Made by a program: the position numbers and the translations under genes
Notes under the pieces: model-generated
Seen by the model: only the letters and a program-made list of their open reading frames with translations
What the model was told of the DNA's origin: nothing
Databases searched by the model: none
Shown here: in pieces, positions 20,527-32,087 of the stretch
Numbering within the stretch: the stretch's first letter is position 1
How the letters are laid out: the number at the start of each line of letters is the position of its first letter
Assembly: GCF_002699855.1 (NCBI RefSeq)
Contig: NZ_LKBW01000090.1
Span: 1 to 60,469, forward strand
Source: Pseudomonas amygdali
Lineage (GTDB): Bacteria > Pseudomonadota > Gammaproteobacteria > Pseudomonadales > Pseudomonadaceae
Direction: 5' to 3'
DNA length: 60,469 bases

Positions 20527-21537
20527 TTACACATAGTCTTTTATCAACAATTCGCCAACCTGCACAGCATTGAGCGCAGCGCCTTTTCGTACATTATCTG
20601 ACGTCAGCCACAGATTCAGCTGCTCGGGATCGTCAATTCCCGCCCGAACGCGCCCCACATAAACCACGTCCTGCCCTACGGCATCACCCACTGGCGTAGG
20701 GTAATCACCCTCATCGACCAGTTCGATTCCGGCGGCAGACTCGAGTGCCGCATTGATCGCCGCAACATCGACCGAACCTGCGGTGCGCAGCGTTACGGTA
20801 AAGCTGTCGCCAAAGAACACCGGCACTTGAATGCAGGTAGCAGACACTTTGAGCAATGGCAGCGTCAGCAGTTCGCGTAATTCATCGACCAGACGCCTTT
20901 CCAGCGGCAAATGCCCCGACTCGTCAGGCGTCCCGACCTGGGCCAGTAGGTTGAACGCCATCTGACGATCAAAAAAGCGGGTTTCCAGCGGGCGGACATT
21001 CAATAGCTCGGTAGTCTGACGCGCCAGCTCACTGACGCCTTCGCGCCCGAGTGCGGAGACCGCCAGACAGGCCGTTACTGTCACCGACTGGATATCGATC
21101 AACCCGCGCAACGGCGCCAAAGCCAGTGCGACCGCAGTGGCAGAGGCGCTCGGGCTGGCCACCAGAGAGGCGGCCGCGCCGCTGTGCAAAAGCGTAGCAT
21201 TTATTTCCGGCACGATATTAGGTGCCTGCACGACGGGAAATGCACCGGACAAGTCGACGACCGAGCACCCCGCCGCCACGGCCTTTTCGGCGTAACTGCG
21301 GCTTACCGCCGGGCCAGCGGCGAAGAATGCCAGGCGCACCTTGCTGAAGTCGAACTCATCGACTTCCCGTACGCGTACATTCTTGCCCCGAAACGGCACC
21401 GAGTGACCCGCAGACTCGATACTTGCCAGCAGGTGCAGATTGCCGACCGGGAAGTTGCGCTCCTCCAGCACCTGGACAACGGTTTCGCCGACAGTACCGG
21501 TTGCGCCGATTACGGCGATATCAAAGGACTGGCTCAT
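20527..21537 (-). CDS. aspartate-semialdehyde dehydrogenase-like protein (USG-1 type), catalytic Cys absent
   Basis: The 336-aa protein has the Asd fold: the NADP loop AVIGATGTVGE, VDLSGAF and the C-terminal GDAVGQDVVYVGRVR. The segment that should read like NPNC(S/T)T reads SPSASAT (128-134), so the nucleophilic cysteine is alanine (A131). It should not reduce aspartyl phosphate and is probably a divergent paralogue with another role, as in the USG-1 family next to truA in enterics. In P. aeruginosa the true asd and leuB lie just upstream, but here they do not. Confidence 0.88.
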   Translation of the reverse strand: MSQSFDIAVIGATGTVGETVVQVLEERNFPVGNLHLLASIESAGHSVPFRGKNVRVREVDEFDFSKVRLAFFAAGPAVSRSYAEKAVAAGCSVVDLSGAFPVVQAPNIVPEINATLLHSGAAASLVASPSASATAVALALAPLRGLIDIQSVTVTACLAVSALGREGVSELARQTTELLNVRPLETRFFDRQMAFNLLAQVGTPDESGHLPLERRLVDELRELLTLPLLKVSATCIQVPVFFGDSFTVTLRTAGSVDVAAINAALESAAGIELVDEGDYPTPVGDAVGQDVVYVGRVRAGIDDPEQLNLWLTSDNVRKGAALNAVQVGELLIKDYV

Positions 21538-21622
21538 GCAAAAACCTCAGGGAAATCAGGGAGCGGCACTTTAACTGTCGCACTGGCGACAGGCAATTCA
21601 AGCCGGCAAATAGCCGTGTTTT

Positions 21623-22183
21623 TCAAGGTTCAAGACCCACCGGGAAAAACACGCCGTGACTCCAGACACCCAGCCAGCGCTGCCCGTTGATCTCGCGGGA
21701 GACCGCCAGCTCGACCAGTTGATAAAAGACATTGCGGTGAATCAGCGCCTCAAGATTGCTCCGCACATGGATATACGGCGCTGGCTCCTGAGTATCAGGG
21801 TTTGTCACAACCCGCAAAGGGTGCTCCGGCCCCGCTTCAGTCTGATCCTCGACATTGGTCAGGAAGCGCAGCACCTGACCCTCACCCTCTCCCAGCACCT
21901 CAAGGGTTACGGCGACAAAAGGCGCGTCATCGACCTTGATGCCAACTTTCTCGACAGGGGTAATCAGAAAATATTCATCGCCGTCGCGACGCATGATCGT
22001 CGAGAACAACCTGACCATCGGTTTGCGGCCGATCGGGGTGCCCAGGTAATACCATGTCCCGTCTCGGGCGATACGCATGTCGATATCGCCACAGAAATCC
22101 GGATTCCACAAATGAACAGGCGGCAACCCCTTGGTTTTGGGGATCTGCGCAAACAGATCACCCGCCTTGTTTGAATCGGTCAC
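21623..22183 (-). CDS. DUF1285 domain protein
   Basis: The 186-aa cytoplasmic protein matches DUF1285: GLPPVHLWNPDFCGDIDM near the start, then DGTWYYLGTPIGRKPMVRLFS and YFLITPVEKVGI. No catalytic motif is evident and the function is unknown. It lies 20 bp downstream of the DUF4823 gene on the same strand. Confidence 0.85.
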   Translation of the reverse strand: MTDSNKAGDLFAQIPKTKGLPPVHLWNPDFCGDIDMRIARDGTWYYLGTPIGRKPMVRLFSTIMRRDGDEYFLITPVEKVGIKVDDAPFVAVTLEVLGEGEGQVLRFLTNVEDQTEAGPEHPLRVVTNPDTQEPAPYIHVRSNLEALIHRNVFYQLVELAVSREINGQRWLGVWSHGVFFPVGLEP

Positions 22184-22203
22184 TCCACTCTCCTGACGCT
22201 GGC

Positions 22204-22806
22204 TTAACGTTCGACGCCCAATAAGGTACGAGCGTAGTCCTCAAGAGGCGGACCCAGCAAATCTTCGGGGCTTTTGTCGTAAAGCGTCAGCAATCCGCCA
22301 CGGCTGCGAATGCGCGCGCTGTCGATAAGATAACGGGTGCTGGTTTCGATCAGCATCAGTTGAATGACACCGCTGTCGACACCCAGACGGTCCACGGCTT
22401 CCTGATCGGCCCACTGATCGCCGGTGCCGATGCGATCATCGGCCTTGGCAAAACGGGTGTAGAGCAAATAATGTGCGCCTGCACTGCGCGCCTCGATCAT
22501 GGCCTCATCCAGGCCCATTGGCCCACGGGCACGACGGACCATCGGGAAGTACTCGATGAACCCCTTGAAGGCCTCTTCAGCCACCACATTGGGCCGCGGA
22601 TAGGCATTGCCTGGCGGCACGAAGGCACCTTGCGCGATGTAAATGAACGAGTCGGGCTGCACACGCCAGTTGGCAGTACGGCGAGTGTCGCTGTGATCGA
22701 GCAGACCCGCATCGCTGAATTGCTCGCGAACCCCCTCGCCCATGTCACTGACTTTCATGCAGCCACTCAACGCCAAAAGCGCGAGCAGCATAACCAGGCT
22801 ACGCAT
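22204..22806 (-). CDS. DUF4823 lipoprotein
   Basis: The 200-aa protein has a short signal peptide with lipobox LSGC, so Cys16 is the likely lipidation site. The mature domain includes ANWRVQPDSFIYIAQGAF and AHYLLYTRFAKADDR, the DUF4823 pattern. Two adjacent ATG codons lie after a GGGAGGGG ribosome site; I prefer the second (22806) for spacing. The open frame extends to 22914 but without a ribosome site. Function unknown. Confidence 0.82.
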   Translation of the reverse strand: MRSLVMLLALLALSGCMKVSDMGEGVREQFSDAGLLDHSDTRRTANWRVQPDSFIYIAQGAFVPPGNAYPRPNVVAEEAFKGFIEYFPMVRRARGPMGLDEAMIEARSAGAHYLLYTRFAKADDRIGTGDQWADQEAVDRLGVDSGVIQLMLIETSTRYLIDSARIRSRGGLLTLYDKSPEDLLGPPLEDYARTLLGVER

Positions 22807-22929
22807 CATCCCCTCCCAAATACCGGTGACGGAAAACCGGCGAATGGTCGTCGGATGCAGCTTCCGCGCCATCTCTGGCACAGCAGGCACCAAAGCCTTG
22901 AAGCAGATGCTCAAGACCGGACCGGGGCG

Positions 22930-23592
22930 TTATTCCGTAGCAGGGTCGGGTTTGGGCTCGGCGATGACGTCGGCATCGCGCTTGCGCTTGTTGCCCATAC
23001 GCACGCCGATGTCCATGAGGAAGTGGAAGAAGCCTTCCTGATCTTCCAGCACATTGCTCCAGAACGGCGAGTGGTACAGCGCAACGGCGCCATGCACCAG
23101 CGCCCAGGCGGCACAGTAGTGGTAGTAAGGCGGGACATCTTCGAGCTTGCCTTCGGTGATGCGGCCTTTGATCAGCAGGGTCAGGTGTTCGAAGTTGGAG
23201 GCGCGGATCTTGTGGAGCTCTTCGACCAGCTCGGGCACCTGATTGCCCTTGACCACTTTTTCCTCCAGGCGGTCGAACAGGCGATAGCGCTGCGGATCAC
23301 GCATACGGAATTCGAAGTAGGCACGTGAGAGCGCCTCCTTGTCCTTGTCGACATCAGCGGAGTGCAGCAGCTCGTTCAGGTCCCGCTCATAGTCGAGCAT
23401 CAGGCGCAGATAGATTTCTGCCTTGGACTTGAAGTGCTTGTAGATGGTGCCTTTACCAATGCCGACGGCGTCCGCGATCATCTCGACAGTGACGCTGTCT
23501 TCGCCCTGCTCCAGGAACAGCTTTAGCGCGGTGTCGAGAATTTCCTGCTCACGGCGGCGAAATTCACGGACCTTACGAGGTTCTTTCTGCAT
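22930..23592 (-). CDS. TetR/AcrR family regulator
   Basis: The 220-aa protein has an N-terminal TetR DNA-binding domain at about 10-56 (SVTVEMIADAVGIGKGTIYKHF), after a basic stretch RKVREFRRREQEI. The C-terminal ligand domain is not diagnostic. It is transcribed in the same direction as the lipoprotein and DUF1285 genes. Its target is unknown. Confidence 0.92.
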   Translation of the reverse strand: MQKEPRKVREFRRREQEILDTALKLFLEQGEDSVTVEMIADAVGIGKGTIYKHFKSKAEIYLRLMLDYERDLNELLHSADVDKDKEALSRAYFEFRMRDPQRYRLFDRLEEKVVKGNQVPELVEELHKIRASNFEHLTLLIKGRITEGKLEDVPPYYHYCAAWALVHGAVALYHSPFWSNVLEDQEGFFHFLMDIGVRMGNKRKRDADVIAEPKPDPATE

Positions 23593-23747
23593 AGAGAGGT
23601 CTGTCAGGATCGAAATCGAAGCCGGGTATTATGCCCAATCGGCGCTAAATTGCACGGATCATCCTTACTTGTCGACCTTTATGAACGAAACCGGCGAAAA
23701 ATTCGCATTTTGGCGTCAGCTTCGCAAACCGGACACACGACGGTATG

Positions 23748-24401
23748 CTACGACGCAGGCATTACCGGGGATGCAGCGACAAACTCCAGGTAACCCGTGA
23801 TCACTACATACAACGTGAAATAGGCAAAGATCAGCGCCGAGGCAATGTAGGACCAGCGCAACATACGCTCCCCCATGAAACGCCCACCCTGATGTGCCAG
23901 CGCACACAGCGAGATCGACCAGACCACGCCCGCCGCAACGAACCCGGCAAGAAAGGTCGAGGCACTGGCAAGATCAGAACCCTGTCGAGCAATCAGCGCA
24001 CCGCCGACTGCAGCAAACCAGAGAATGGCGCTGGGTGATGACATCGCCAGAAAAATTGCGCGCAGGAACAACGCCAGGCTGGATTTTTCCGATTGAACAT
24101 CCTGATTATCGAGGCCGGCACTGACCGCGGTGGCACTCATGACCATCCTGAAGCAGAACCAGGCCAACACCGCCGTACCGCCGAGCCAGAGCACGTAGCG
24201 TACGGCTTCATATTGCAGCAGCACCGCCATGCCGAGCATGGCCAGGACCGCATAGGCCAGATCGCCGACACAGGTTCCCAACCCAAGCCACAGCCCCTTG
24301 GAAAAGCCGCGCTGCATGGACAGCGTGATCATGGCTATGTTTGCCAGGCCAATATCCAGGCATAACGACAGACTCAGTAGAAAACCGTTGGAAAACTCCA
24401 C
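23748..24401 (-). CDS. LysE family amino-acid exporter
   Basis: The 217-aa protein has about six membrane segments, for example NGFLLSLSLCLDIGLANIAM, GTCVGDLAYAVLAMLG and LRAIFLAMSSPSAILWFA, in the LysE/RhtB order. It probably exports an amino acid or similar compound; the substrate is unknown. I start at the GTG at 24401 because a GGAG lies seven bases before it; another GTG at 24422 is in frame but has no ribosome site. Confidence 0.85.
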   Translation of the reverse strand: MEFSNGFLLSLSLCLDIGLANIAMITLSMQRGFSKGLWLGLGTCVGDLAYAVLAMLGMAVLLQYEAVRYVLWLGGTAVLAWFCFRMVMSATAVSAGLDNQDVQSEKSSLALFLRAIFLAMSSPSAILWFAAVGGALIARQGSDLASASTFLAGFVAAGVVWSISLCALAHQGGRFMGERMLRWSYIASALIFAYFTLYVVITGYLEFVAASPVMPAS

Positions 24402-24603
24402 TCGAACACTCCGACCAGGCACTGAAAAACCTCGGCATGCCTGACCTGCTGGCGTACACGGGCAAATTTGATGCGATGGCCTTGTATCCCGTCCGGCAAA
24501 AAGTGCTCATCAAGGACTCAAGAATCGCTTTAGTATTCCAAAACTGTTTAAAAAACGATCACAAGGCACTGGACGGTACGCCATGCTGGGCAATACTTAA
24601 GCC
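24402..24603. promoter_or_regulatory. region upstream of RgsA with a sigma-S-like -10 box
   Basis: No gene is seen here. CAATACTTAA at 24590-24599 fits the extended RpoS -10 consensus (CTAYACTTAA) and would start transcription at about 24604. I could not recognise a GacA box. Confidence 0.65.
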
Positions 24604-24726
24604 ACTGACGGGTCATCATTCCCCAAATGACTCGCCAGTAAAGGTGCCTAAGGACTAGCGTGCCTTTGTTTTACTCCTAATGGTCTTAACCCGGCTTCAC
24701 CCCCCCAGAATCCGGGTTTTTTTTGC
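24604..24726 (+). ncRNA. rgsA: RgsA small regulatory RNA
   Basis: A transcript of about 120 nt is predicted from the RpoS-type -10 box at 24590-24599 to the strong terminator at 24688-24724. No open reading frame fits. The site, convergent to tatD and next to a TetR/lipoprotein group, matches RgsA (formerly P16) of P. aeruginosa, between PA2958 and tatD. RgsA is known as RpoS-dependent and indirectly GacA-controlled, and it contributes to stress resistance. The identity comes from context, promoter and terminator; the 5' end is an estimate. Confidence 0.8.
24688..24724 (+). terminator. terminator of RgsA
   Basis: AACCCGG and CCGGGTT pair around a C-rich loop and are followed by eight T. Confidence 0.92.
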
Positions 24727-24759
24727 CCGCGATTTGCCGTCAGTCAACGTGTATGCCAC

Positions 24760-25545
24760 TCAGCGTTGAACATGCGCCAGCGGGAACAGGCGAGCGAAGT
24801 TAGCGGTGGTCTGCTCGGCGAAATGTTCGTAGGACTCGCCCCGTAGCATCGCCAGAAACTCGGCAACTTCGCGTACGTACTGCGGCAGATTCGGTTTGCC
24901 CCGATAAGGGATAGGCGCAAGGTACGGGGAATCGGTCTCGACCAGCAGCCGGTCAGCGGGGACTTGCCTTGCGACATCCCGCAGGGCGTCGGCGTTGCGA
25001 AAGGTCACGATGCCGGACAGCGAGATGTAGTAACCCATATCCAGCGCCGCCCTGGCCATCTCCCAGTCTTCGGTAAAGCAATGCAGAACGCCCGCCTGAG
25101 GCAGCGCGGCATCACGCAGAAGGCTCAATGTATCGGCGCGCGCGCCACGGGTATGGATGATCACCGGCTTGCCAGTGACACTGGCTGCCTCCAGGTGCAA
25201 CCGAAAAGAAGCCTGCTGCAGCTCGGCAGCTTCGGGTTCGTAGTGATAGTCCAGACCGGTTTCACCTATCGCCACCACTCGCGGGTGATCCAGCTCCTTG
25301 AGCAACCAGTCCAGAGGCGGCATCTCACCGGGCTTCACGTCCAGCGGATGAATGCCTACCGAGCAGTCGACATCGGCGTAGCGCTCGGCGAGCGCCTTGA
25401 CCGCGCCCGCATTGTCGGCGCTGACACCGATACAGAGAAAATGCCCGACCCCTCTGCCCCGAGCGGCTTCAAGGGCTGCATCCAGCGAACCGTCGTGCTG
25501 GGCAAGGTCAAGGCGATCAAGGTGACAATGGGAATCTACAAGCAT
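24760..25545 (-). CDS. TatD family metal-dependent hydrolase/DNase
   Basis: The 261-aa TIM-barrel enzyme has the amino-terminal metal motif VDSHCHLD, GIHPLDV, the catalytic glutamate in AIGETGLDYHYE and the final LVETDSPYLAP. Family members are 3'-5' DNases/RNases or other phosphoesterases. It ends the pabC-mltG-tmk-holB-pilZ-tatD string, 14 bp after pilZ. Confidence 0.93.
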   Translation of the reverse strand: MLVDSHCHLDRLDLAQHDGSLDAALEAARGRGVGHFLCIGVSADNAGAVKALAERYADVDCSVGIHPLDVKPGEMPPLDWLLKELDHPRVVAIGETGLDYHYEPEAAELQQASFRLHLEAASVTGKPVIIHTRGARADTLSLLRDAALPQAGVLHCFTEDWEMARAALDMGYYISLSGIVTFRNADALRDVARQVPADRLLVETDSPYLAPIPYRGKPNLPQYVREVAEFLAMLRGESYEHFAEQTTANFARLFPLAHVQR

Positions 25546-25559
25546 GGGTTAAAACACAA

Positions 25560-25916
25560 CTACATCGTATGGGTTGGACGATCGGACTTCAGAGCACCGA
25601 CCAGATGAGTTTCGATCAGATTGCGCGCGGCATTGTCGCCATCATTGAATTGCACGCCGACACCGGCAGTCCGGTTGCCCTGCGCACCTTTTGGCGTAAT
25701 CCAGGCGACGCGGCCAGCCACCGGAACCTTCTCCGGTTCGTCCATCAGATTGAGCAGCATGAACACTTCATCACCCAGCTTGTAGCTTTTGCTGGTGGGG
25801 ATGAACAGCCCGCCGTTTCTGATGAATGGCATGTAGGCAGCGTAAAGCACGGATTTGTCCTTGATGGTCAGGGACAGAATGCCATTACGTGGACCTGTGT
25901 TCAGCGGCAGACTCAT
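25560..25916 (-). CDS. pilZ: PilZ domain protein, type IV pilus type
   Basis: The 118-aa single-domain protein lies between holB and tatD, exactly where pilZ is found in P. aeruginosa and Xanthomonas. It lacks the RxxxR c-di-GMP motif at the N-terminus, as does the founding PilZ. It probably acts with PilB/FimX in pilus assembly and not as a c-di-GMP receptor. GDEVFMLLNLMDEPEKVPV and GVGVQF are recognisable. Confidence 0.93.
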   Translation of the reverse strand: MSLPLNTGPRNGILSLTIKDKSVLYAAYMPFIRNGGLFIPTSKSYKLGDEVFMLLNLMDEPEKVPVAGRVAWITPKGAQGNRTAGVGVQFNDGDNAARNLIETHLVGALKSDRPTHTM

Positions 25917-25950
25917 GACAACACCTCAACGGTTCCGGATAACGCCGAGT

Positions 25951-27571
<1,621 letters not shown>

Positions 27572-27584
27572 TTAATTATTGCCA

Positions 27585-28709
27585 TCATTGCGCATTCGGC
27601 TCGGGCTGAGGGGCATCTGTTGCAGTCGCAGGCTCGGGCTCTGAAGAGGGAGAATCAGTTGATGGTGCCGGTGCAGCAGGTGCCGGGCTGGAGCGATAAT
27701 CTGCGCGGCGCTTGAGCTGATAGTCACGCACCGCTGAGTTATGGGCATCCAGATCGTCCGAGAACACATGGCTGCCGTCCCCCTTGGCCACGAAATACAG
27801 GCTGCTTCCCGCTACCGGGTTGAGCGCGGCATGAATCGCCTCGCGCCCCACCAGTGAAATCGGTGTCGGCGGCATACCGGCTATCACGTAGGTATTGTAA
27901 GGCGTGGGTTCCTTGAGATTGGCCCGGGTCAACTTGCCGTTGTAGCGCTCGCCCATGCCATAGATCACGGTCGGATCGGTCTGCAACTGCATGCCCAGCT
28001 TCAAGCGACGCACGAACACACCCGCGATCTGGCCACGCTCCTGAGGCACACCGGTTTCCTTCTCGACCAGCGACGCCATGATCAGGGCCTGATAAGGATT
28101 GGAATACGGAGCCTCAGACGACCTGGCGTTCCATTCTTCATCCAGCACTTCTTCCAGACGACTGTAAGCCTGCCTGAGCAATTCGGCATCGGTCATGCCG
28201 CGCACATAGCGATAGGTGTCAGGAAAGAAACGCCCTTCAGGGAATACATCAGGATGGCCGATTTTTGCCATCAGCTCGCCGTCGGACAAGCCAGCCAGCG
28301 TTTGATCGAGCTTGGCCTGTTTGGCCAGCGCAGCCCGCACCTGGCGGAAATTCCAGCCCTCGACCAGCGTCAGGCTGTATTGCACAACCTCCTTGCGCTT
28401 CCAGACGTCGAACAGCCCCTTGACGTTCATGCCCGGCACCATGCGGTATTCGCCGCTGTGCAGTGCCTGTCCGGAGAGGTTGAAACGCCAGTAGAGGCGC
28501 AACCAGAAGGCGTCCTTGATCACGCCATCGGCCTGCAGTCGATTAAGCACACCGGTCGGCGTTGAGCCGGCCGGGACATCCAGCAGTTGCTCCTGAGCGA
28601 CTTCGAGCGGCTGGCTCAGCGCCTGATGTTGCTGCCAGAACGCAAAGCCGAGCAAAAGGCCTGCCAGAACGACAGCTGTTTCCAGCAACACCAATATTTT
28701 TCGGATCAC
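27585..28709 (-). CDS. mltG: endolytic murein transglycosylase
   Basis: The 374-aa protein has an N-terminal membrane helix (ILVLLETAVVLAGLLLGFAFW) and a YceG/MltG domain. The catalytic glutamate lies in SLVEKETGVPQERGQIAGVF, followed by LQTDPTVIYG and TPYNTYVIAGMPPTPI. It cleaves nascent glycan strands and helps set chain length. The last 35 residues are a Pro/Ala/Glu tail not needed for the fold. It overlaps no neighbour; pabC is four bases upstream. Confidence 0.95.
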   Translation of the reverse strand: MIRKILVLLETAVVLAGLLLGFAFWQQHQALSQPLEVAQEQLLDVPAGSTPTGVLNRLQADGVIKDAFWLRLYWRFNLSGQALHSGEYRMVPGMNVKGLFDVWKRKEVVQYSLTLVEGWNFRQVRAALAKQAKLDQTLAGLSDGELMAKIGHPDVFPEGRFFPDTYRYVRGMTDAELLRQAYSRLEEVLDEEWNARSSEAPYSNPYQALIMASLVEKETGVPQERGQIAGVFVRRLKLGMQLQTDPTVIYGMGERYNGKLTRANLKEPTPYNTYVIAGMPPTPISLVGREAIHAALNPVAGSSLYFVAKGDGSHVFSDDLDAHNSAVRDYQLKRRADYRSSPAPAAPAPSTDSPSSEPEPATATDAPQPEPNAQ

Positions 28710-28712
28710 AAA

Positions 28713-29527
28713 TCAGATATCCAGAAGGGTGCGAGCAATACCTTGCAGTTTACGGGTGAGCGGCCCGACCGGCCAGCTCAAGACTGTAAAGCCGCGAACC
28801 GGCCAGACGCCGTAGACGCTATTGCATAGAAACACTTCGTCCGCCGATTCAAGGTCGGACAGGTGCAAATCACGGATATCGACAACCAGTCCCAGGTTTC
28901 GTGCCTGATCCAGTAACTCGGCACGCATCACCCCCGCTACCCCGCAGCGGCTCAGATCGGCAGTCAGCAGGCGGCCCTGGCTTACCAGAAACAGATTGCT
29001 GTAGACACCCTCGATCAATCGCCCGGAGGTATCGCGCATCAAGCCTTCGGCATGCTCGCTATCGCTCCATTCCGAGCGGGCCAGCACCTGTTCCAGGCGA
29101 TTCAGATGCTTGAGTCCAGCCAGAAGCGGCTGTTCCGCCAGACGCGTCTGGCAGGCAAACAGGCGCACGCCCTGCTCGGCATGCACACCCGGATAGGCTG
29201 GCGCAGAGCCGCCCTGCAGGATTCGACGCGATTGGGCATTGGGGGCTGGAGCGTAACCGCGCTGGCTGTCGCCGCGGGTAAGGATCAGCTTCATGACCCC
29301 ATCGCCAAGCTCTGCAGCGAAGCGGGTCATTTCTGCACGGATAAGCGCATGATCGGTTGCGATCGACAAGCGCGCGCATCCGTTTTCGAGACGCTTCAGA
29401 TGGCGCTCCAGGAGCAATGGCTGCCCGGCCTTGACGACGATGGTTTCAAACAGTCCATCGCCGTAGGCCAGCCCCCGGTCCTTGAGGGACAAGGCGTCTG
29501 CGGGGCAGCCATCGACCCAGGCGGGCA

Positions 29528-29528
<1 letters not shown>
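28713..29528 (-). CDS. pabC: aminodeoxychorismate lyase
   Basis: The 271-aa fold-IV PLP enzyme releases 4-aminobenzoate and pyruvate from aminodeoxychorismate for folate synthesis. DRGLAYGDGLFETI, the PLP lysine in GLKHLNRLEQVLAR and SNLFLVSQG are present. It overlaps fabF by one base (TAATG-type joint) and precedes mltG, as in most gammaproteobacteria. Confidence 0.94.
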
Positions 29529-30772
<1,244 letters not shown>

Positions 30773-30836
30773 AGGACTCTCCTTCTCTCTTGTTTACGGA
30801 ACAATCAGTTACGAACAATCACAGCGTTTTCTAAAG

Positions 30837-30871
30837 AAAAAACCGCACGCCGGTTAAAGCAGTGCGGTTTT
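30837..30871 (-). terminator. terminator between acpP and fabF
   Basis: AAAACCGCAC and GTGCGGTTTT form a 10-bp stem with a 13-nt loop. On the minus strand the stem is followed by a T-run. It probably releases a short acpP message and lets some readthrough into fabF. Confidence 0.82.
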
Positions 30872-30900
30872 CCCGTGACAGCAGTCAGCGATTACAAATC

Positions 30901-31137
30901 TTAAGCCTGGTGGCTAGTGACGTAGTCGATTGCTGCTTGAACGGTAGTGATCTTTTCCGCTTCTTCGTCAGGGATTTCGGTCTCGAATTCCTCTTCCAGA
31001 GCCATTACCAGCTCGACAGTGTCCAGGGAGTCAGCGCCCAGGTCTTCAACGAAAGAAGCAGTGTTGACAACCTCTTCTGATTTGACGCCAAGTTGCTCTG
31101 CAACGATTTTCTTGACGCGCTCTTCGATGGTGCTCAT
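30901..31137 (-). CDS. acpP: acyl carrier protein
   Basis: The 78-aa acidic protein carries acyl chains on 4'-phosphopantetheine at Ser37 (GADSLDTVE). Helix-rich and highly conserved, it lies between fabG and fabF as usual. The 191-bp gap upstream probably holds its own promoter. Confidence 0.98.
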   Translation of the reverse strand: MSTIEERVKKIVAEQLGVKSEEVVNTASFVEDLGADSLDTVELVMALEEEFETEIPDEEAEKITTVQAAIDYVTSHQA

Positions 31138-31328
31138 ACCTAGTTTTAACTCCTAGTGGAAATGTTCAGGCATCTGGCCAGTGGGTAAGTGTATAGAAGA
31201 GGTTTTGCGAATTTCAAGCTTAACGCTCTTCCCTTATGCCCAACCGTACCTTTGCCCATGCATAGATTGCAGCTTTATAACGGATTTTAGACAGCTCGTA
31301 TGACATTTTTTTGAAACAGGTGGTCACA

Positions 31329-32072
31329 TTAGCTCATGTACATGCCGCCGTTAACAGGGATTGTGGCCCCGGTAACGTACCCTGCGCCTTCGGAGGCAAG
31401 AAAAGCGACTACATGCGCAATCTCTTCGGCCTGCCCCAGACGGCCCAGGGGTATCTGGGTAATCAGTGACTCACGCTGAGCCTCAGGCAGCTCACGCGTC
31501 ATATCGGTGTCGATGAAACCAGGCGCAACCGAATTCACGGTTACTGCCCGCGAGCCCACTTCACGGGCCAGAGCCCTGCTGAAACCTTCCAGCCCGGCCT
31601 TCGCGGAAGCATAGTTTACTTGACCGGCGTTGCCCATGGCACCCACAACCGAACCAATGCTGATAATACGGCCCCAACGCGCTTTGGTCATGCCGCGCAA
31701 AACACCCTTGGAAAGGCGGAAAAGGCTGTTCAGATTGGTGTTGACGACGTCATACCATTCGTCATCTTTCATGCGCATCATCAGATTATCACGGGTGATG
31801 CCGGCATTATTGACCAGAATCAACGGTGCACCGACGCGCTCCTGAATGGTCGACAGGACCGAATTCACAGACTCGGCATCGCAGACATCGAGCATCAGGC
31901 CAAAGCCTTCAATGCCGTTTTCCTTGAACGTCGCACTGATGCGCTCGGCGCCGGACTCAGAGGTCGCGGTGCCCACAACGACAGCACCATTGCGACCCAA
32001 TTCCAGGGCGATGGCTTGACCAATACCGCGACTCGCACCGGTTACCAGTGCAACTTTACCTTGAAGGCTCAT
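31329..32072 (-). CDS. fabG: 3-oxoacyl-ACP reductase
   Basis: The 247-aa SDR reduces 3-oxoacyl-ACP with NADPH. VTGASRGIGQAIA, NNAGITRDNLMMRM, the catalytic SVVGAMGNAGQVNYASAKAG (Ser and YxxxK) and VNGGMYMS at the end are present. It follows fabD by 15 bp. Confidence 0.97.
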   Translation of the reverse strand: MSLQGKVALVTGASRGIGQAIALELGRNGAVVVGTATSESGAERISATFKENGIEGFGLMLDVCDAESVNSVLSTIQERVGAPLILVNNAGITRDNLMMRMKDDEWYDVVNTNLNSLFRLSKGVLRGMTKARWGRIISIGSVVGAMGNAGQVNYASAKAGLEGFSRALAREVGSRAVTVNSVAPGFIDTDMTRELPEAQRESLITQIPLGRLGQAEEIAHVVAFLASEGAGYVTGATIPVNGGMYMS

Positions 32073-32087
32073 ACAGGCTTCTCCTAA

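Noticed and set aside
20527..21537. Genuine aspartate-semialdehyde dehydrogenase
   Set aside because: The catalytic cysteine is replaced by alanine, so the simple enzyme call is not supported.
25560..25916. PilZ gene as a c-di-GMP receptor
   Set aside because: The RxxxR binding motif is missing, as in the original PilZ protein.
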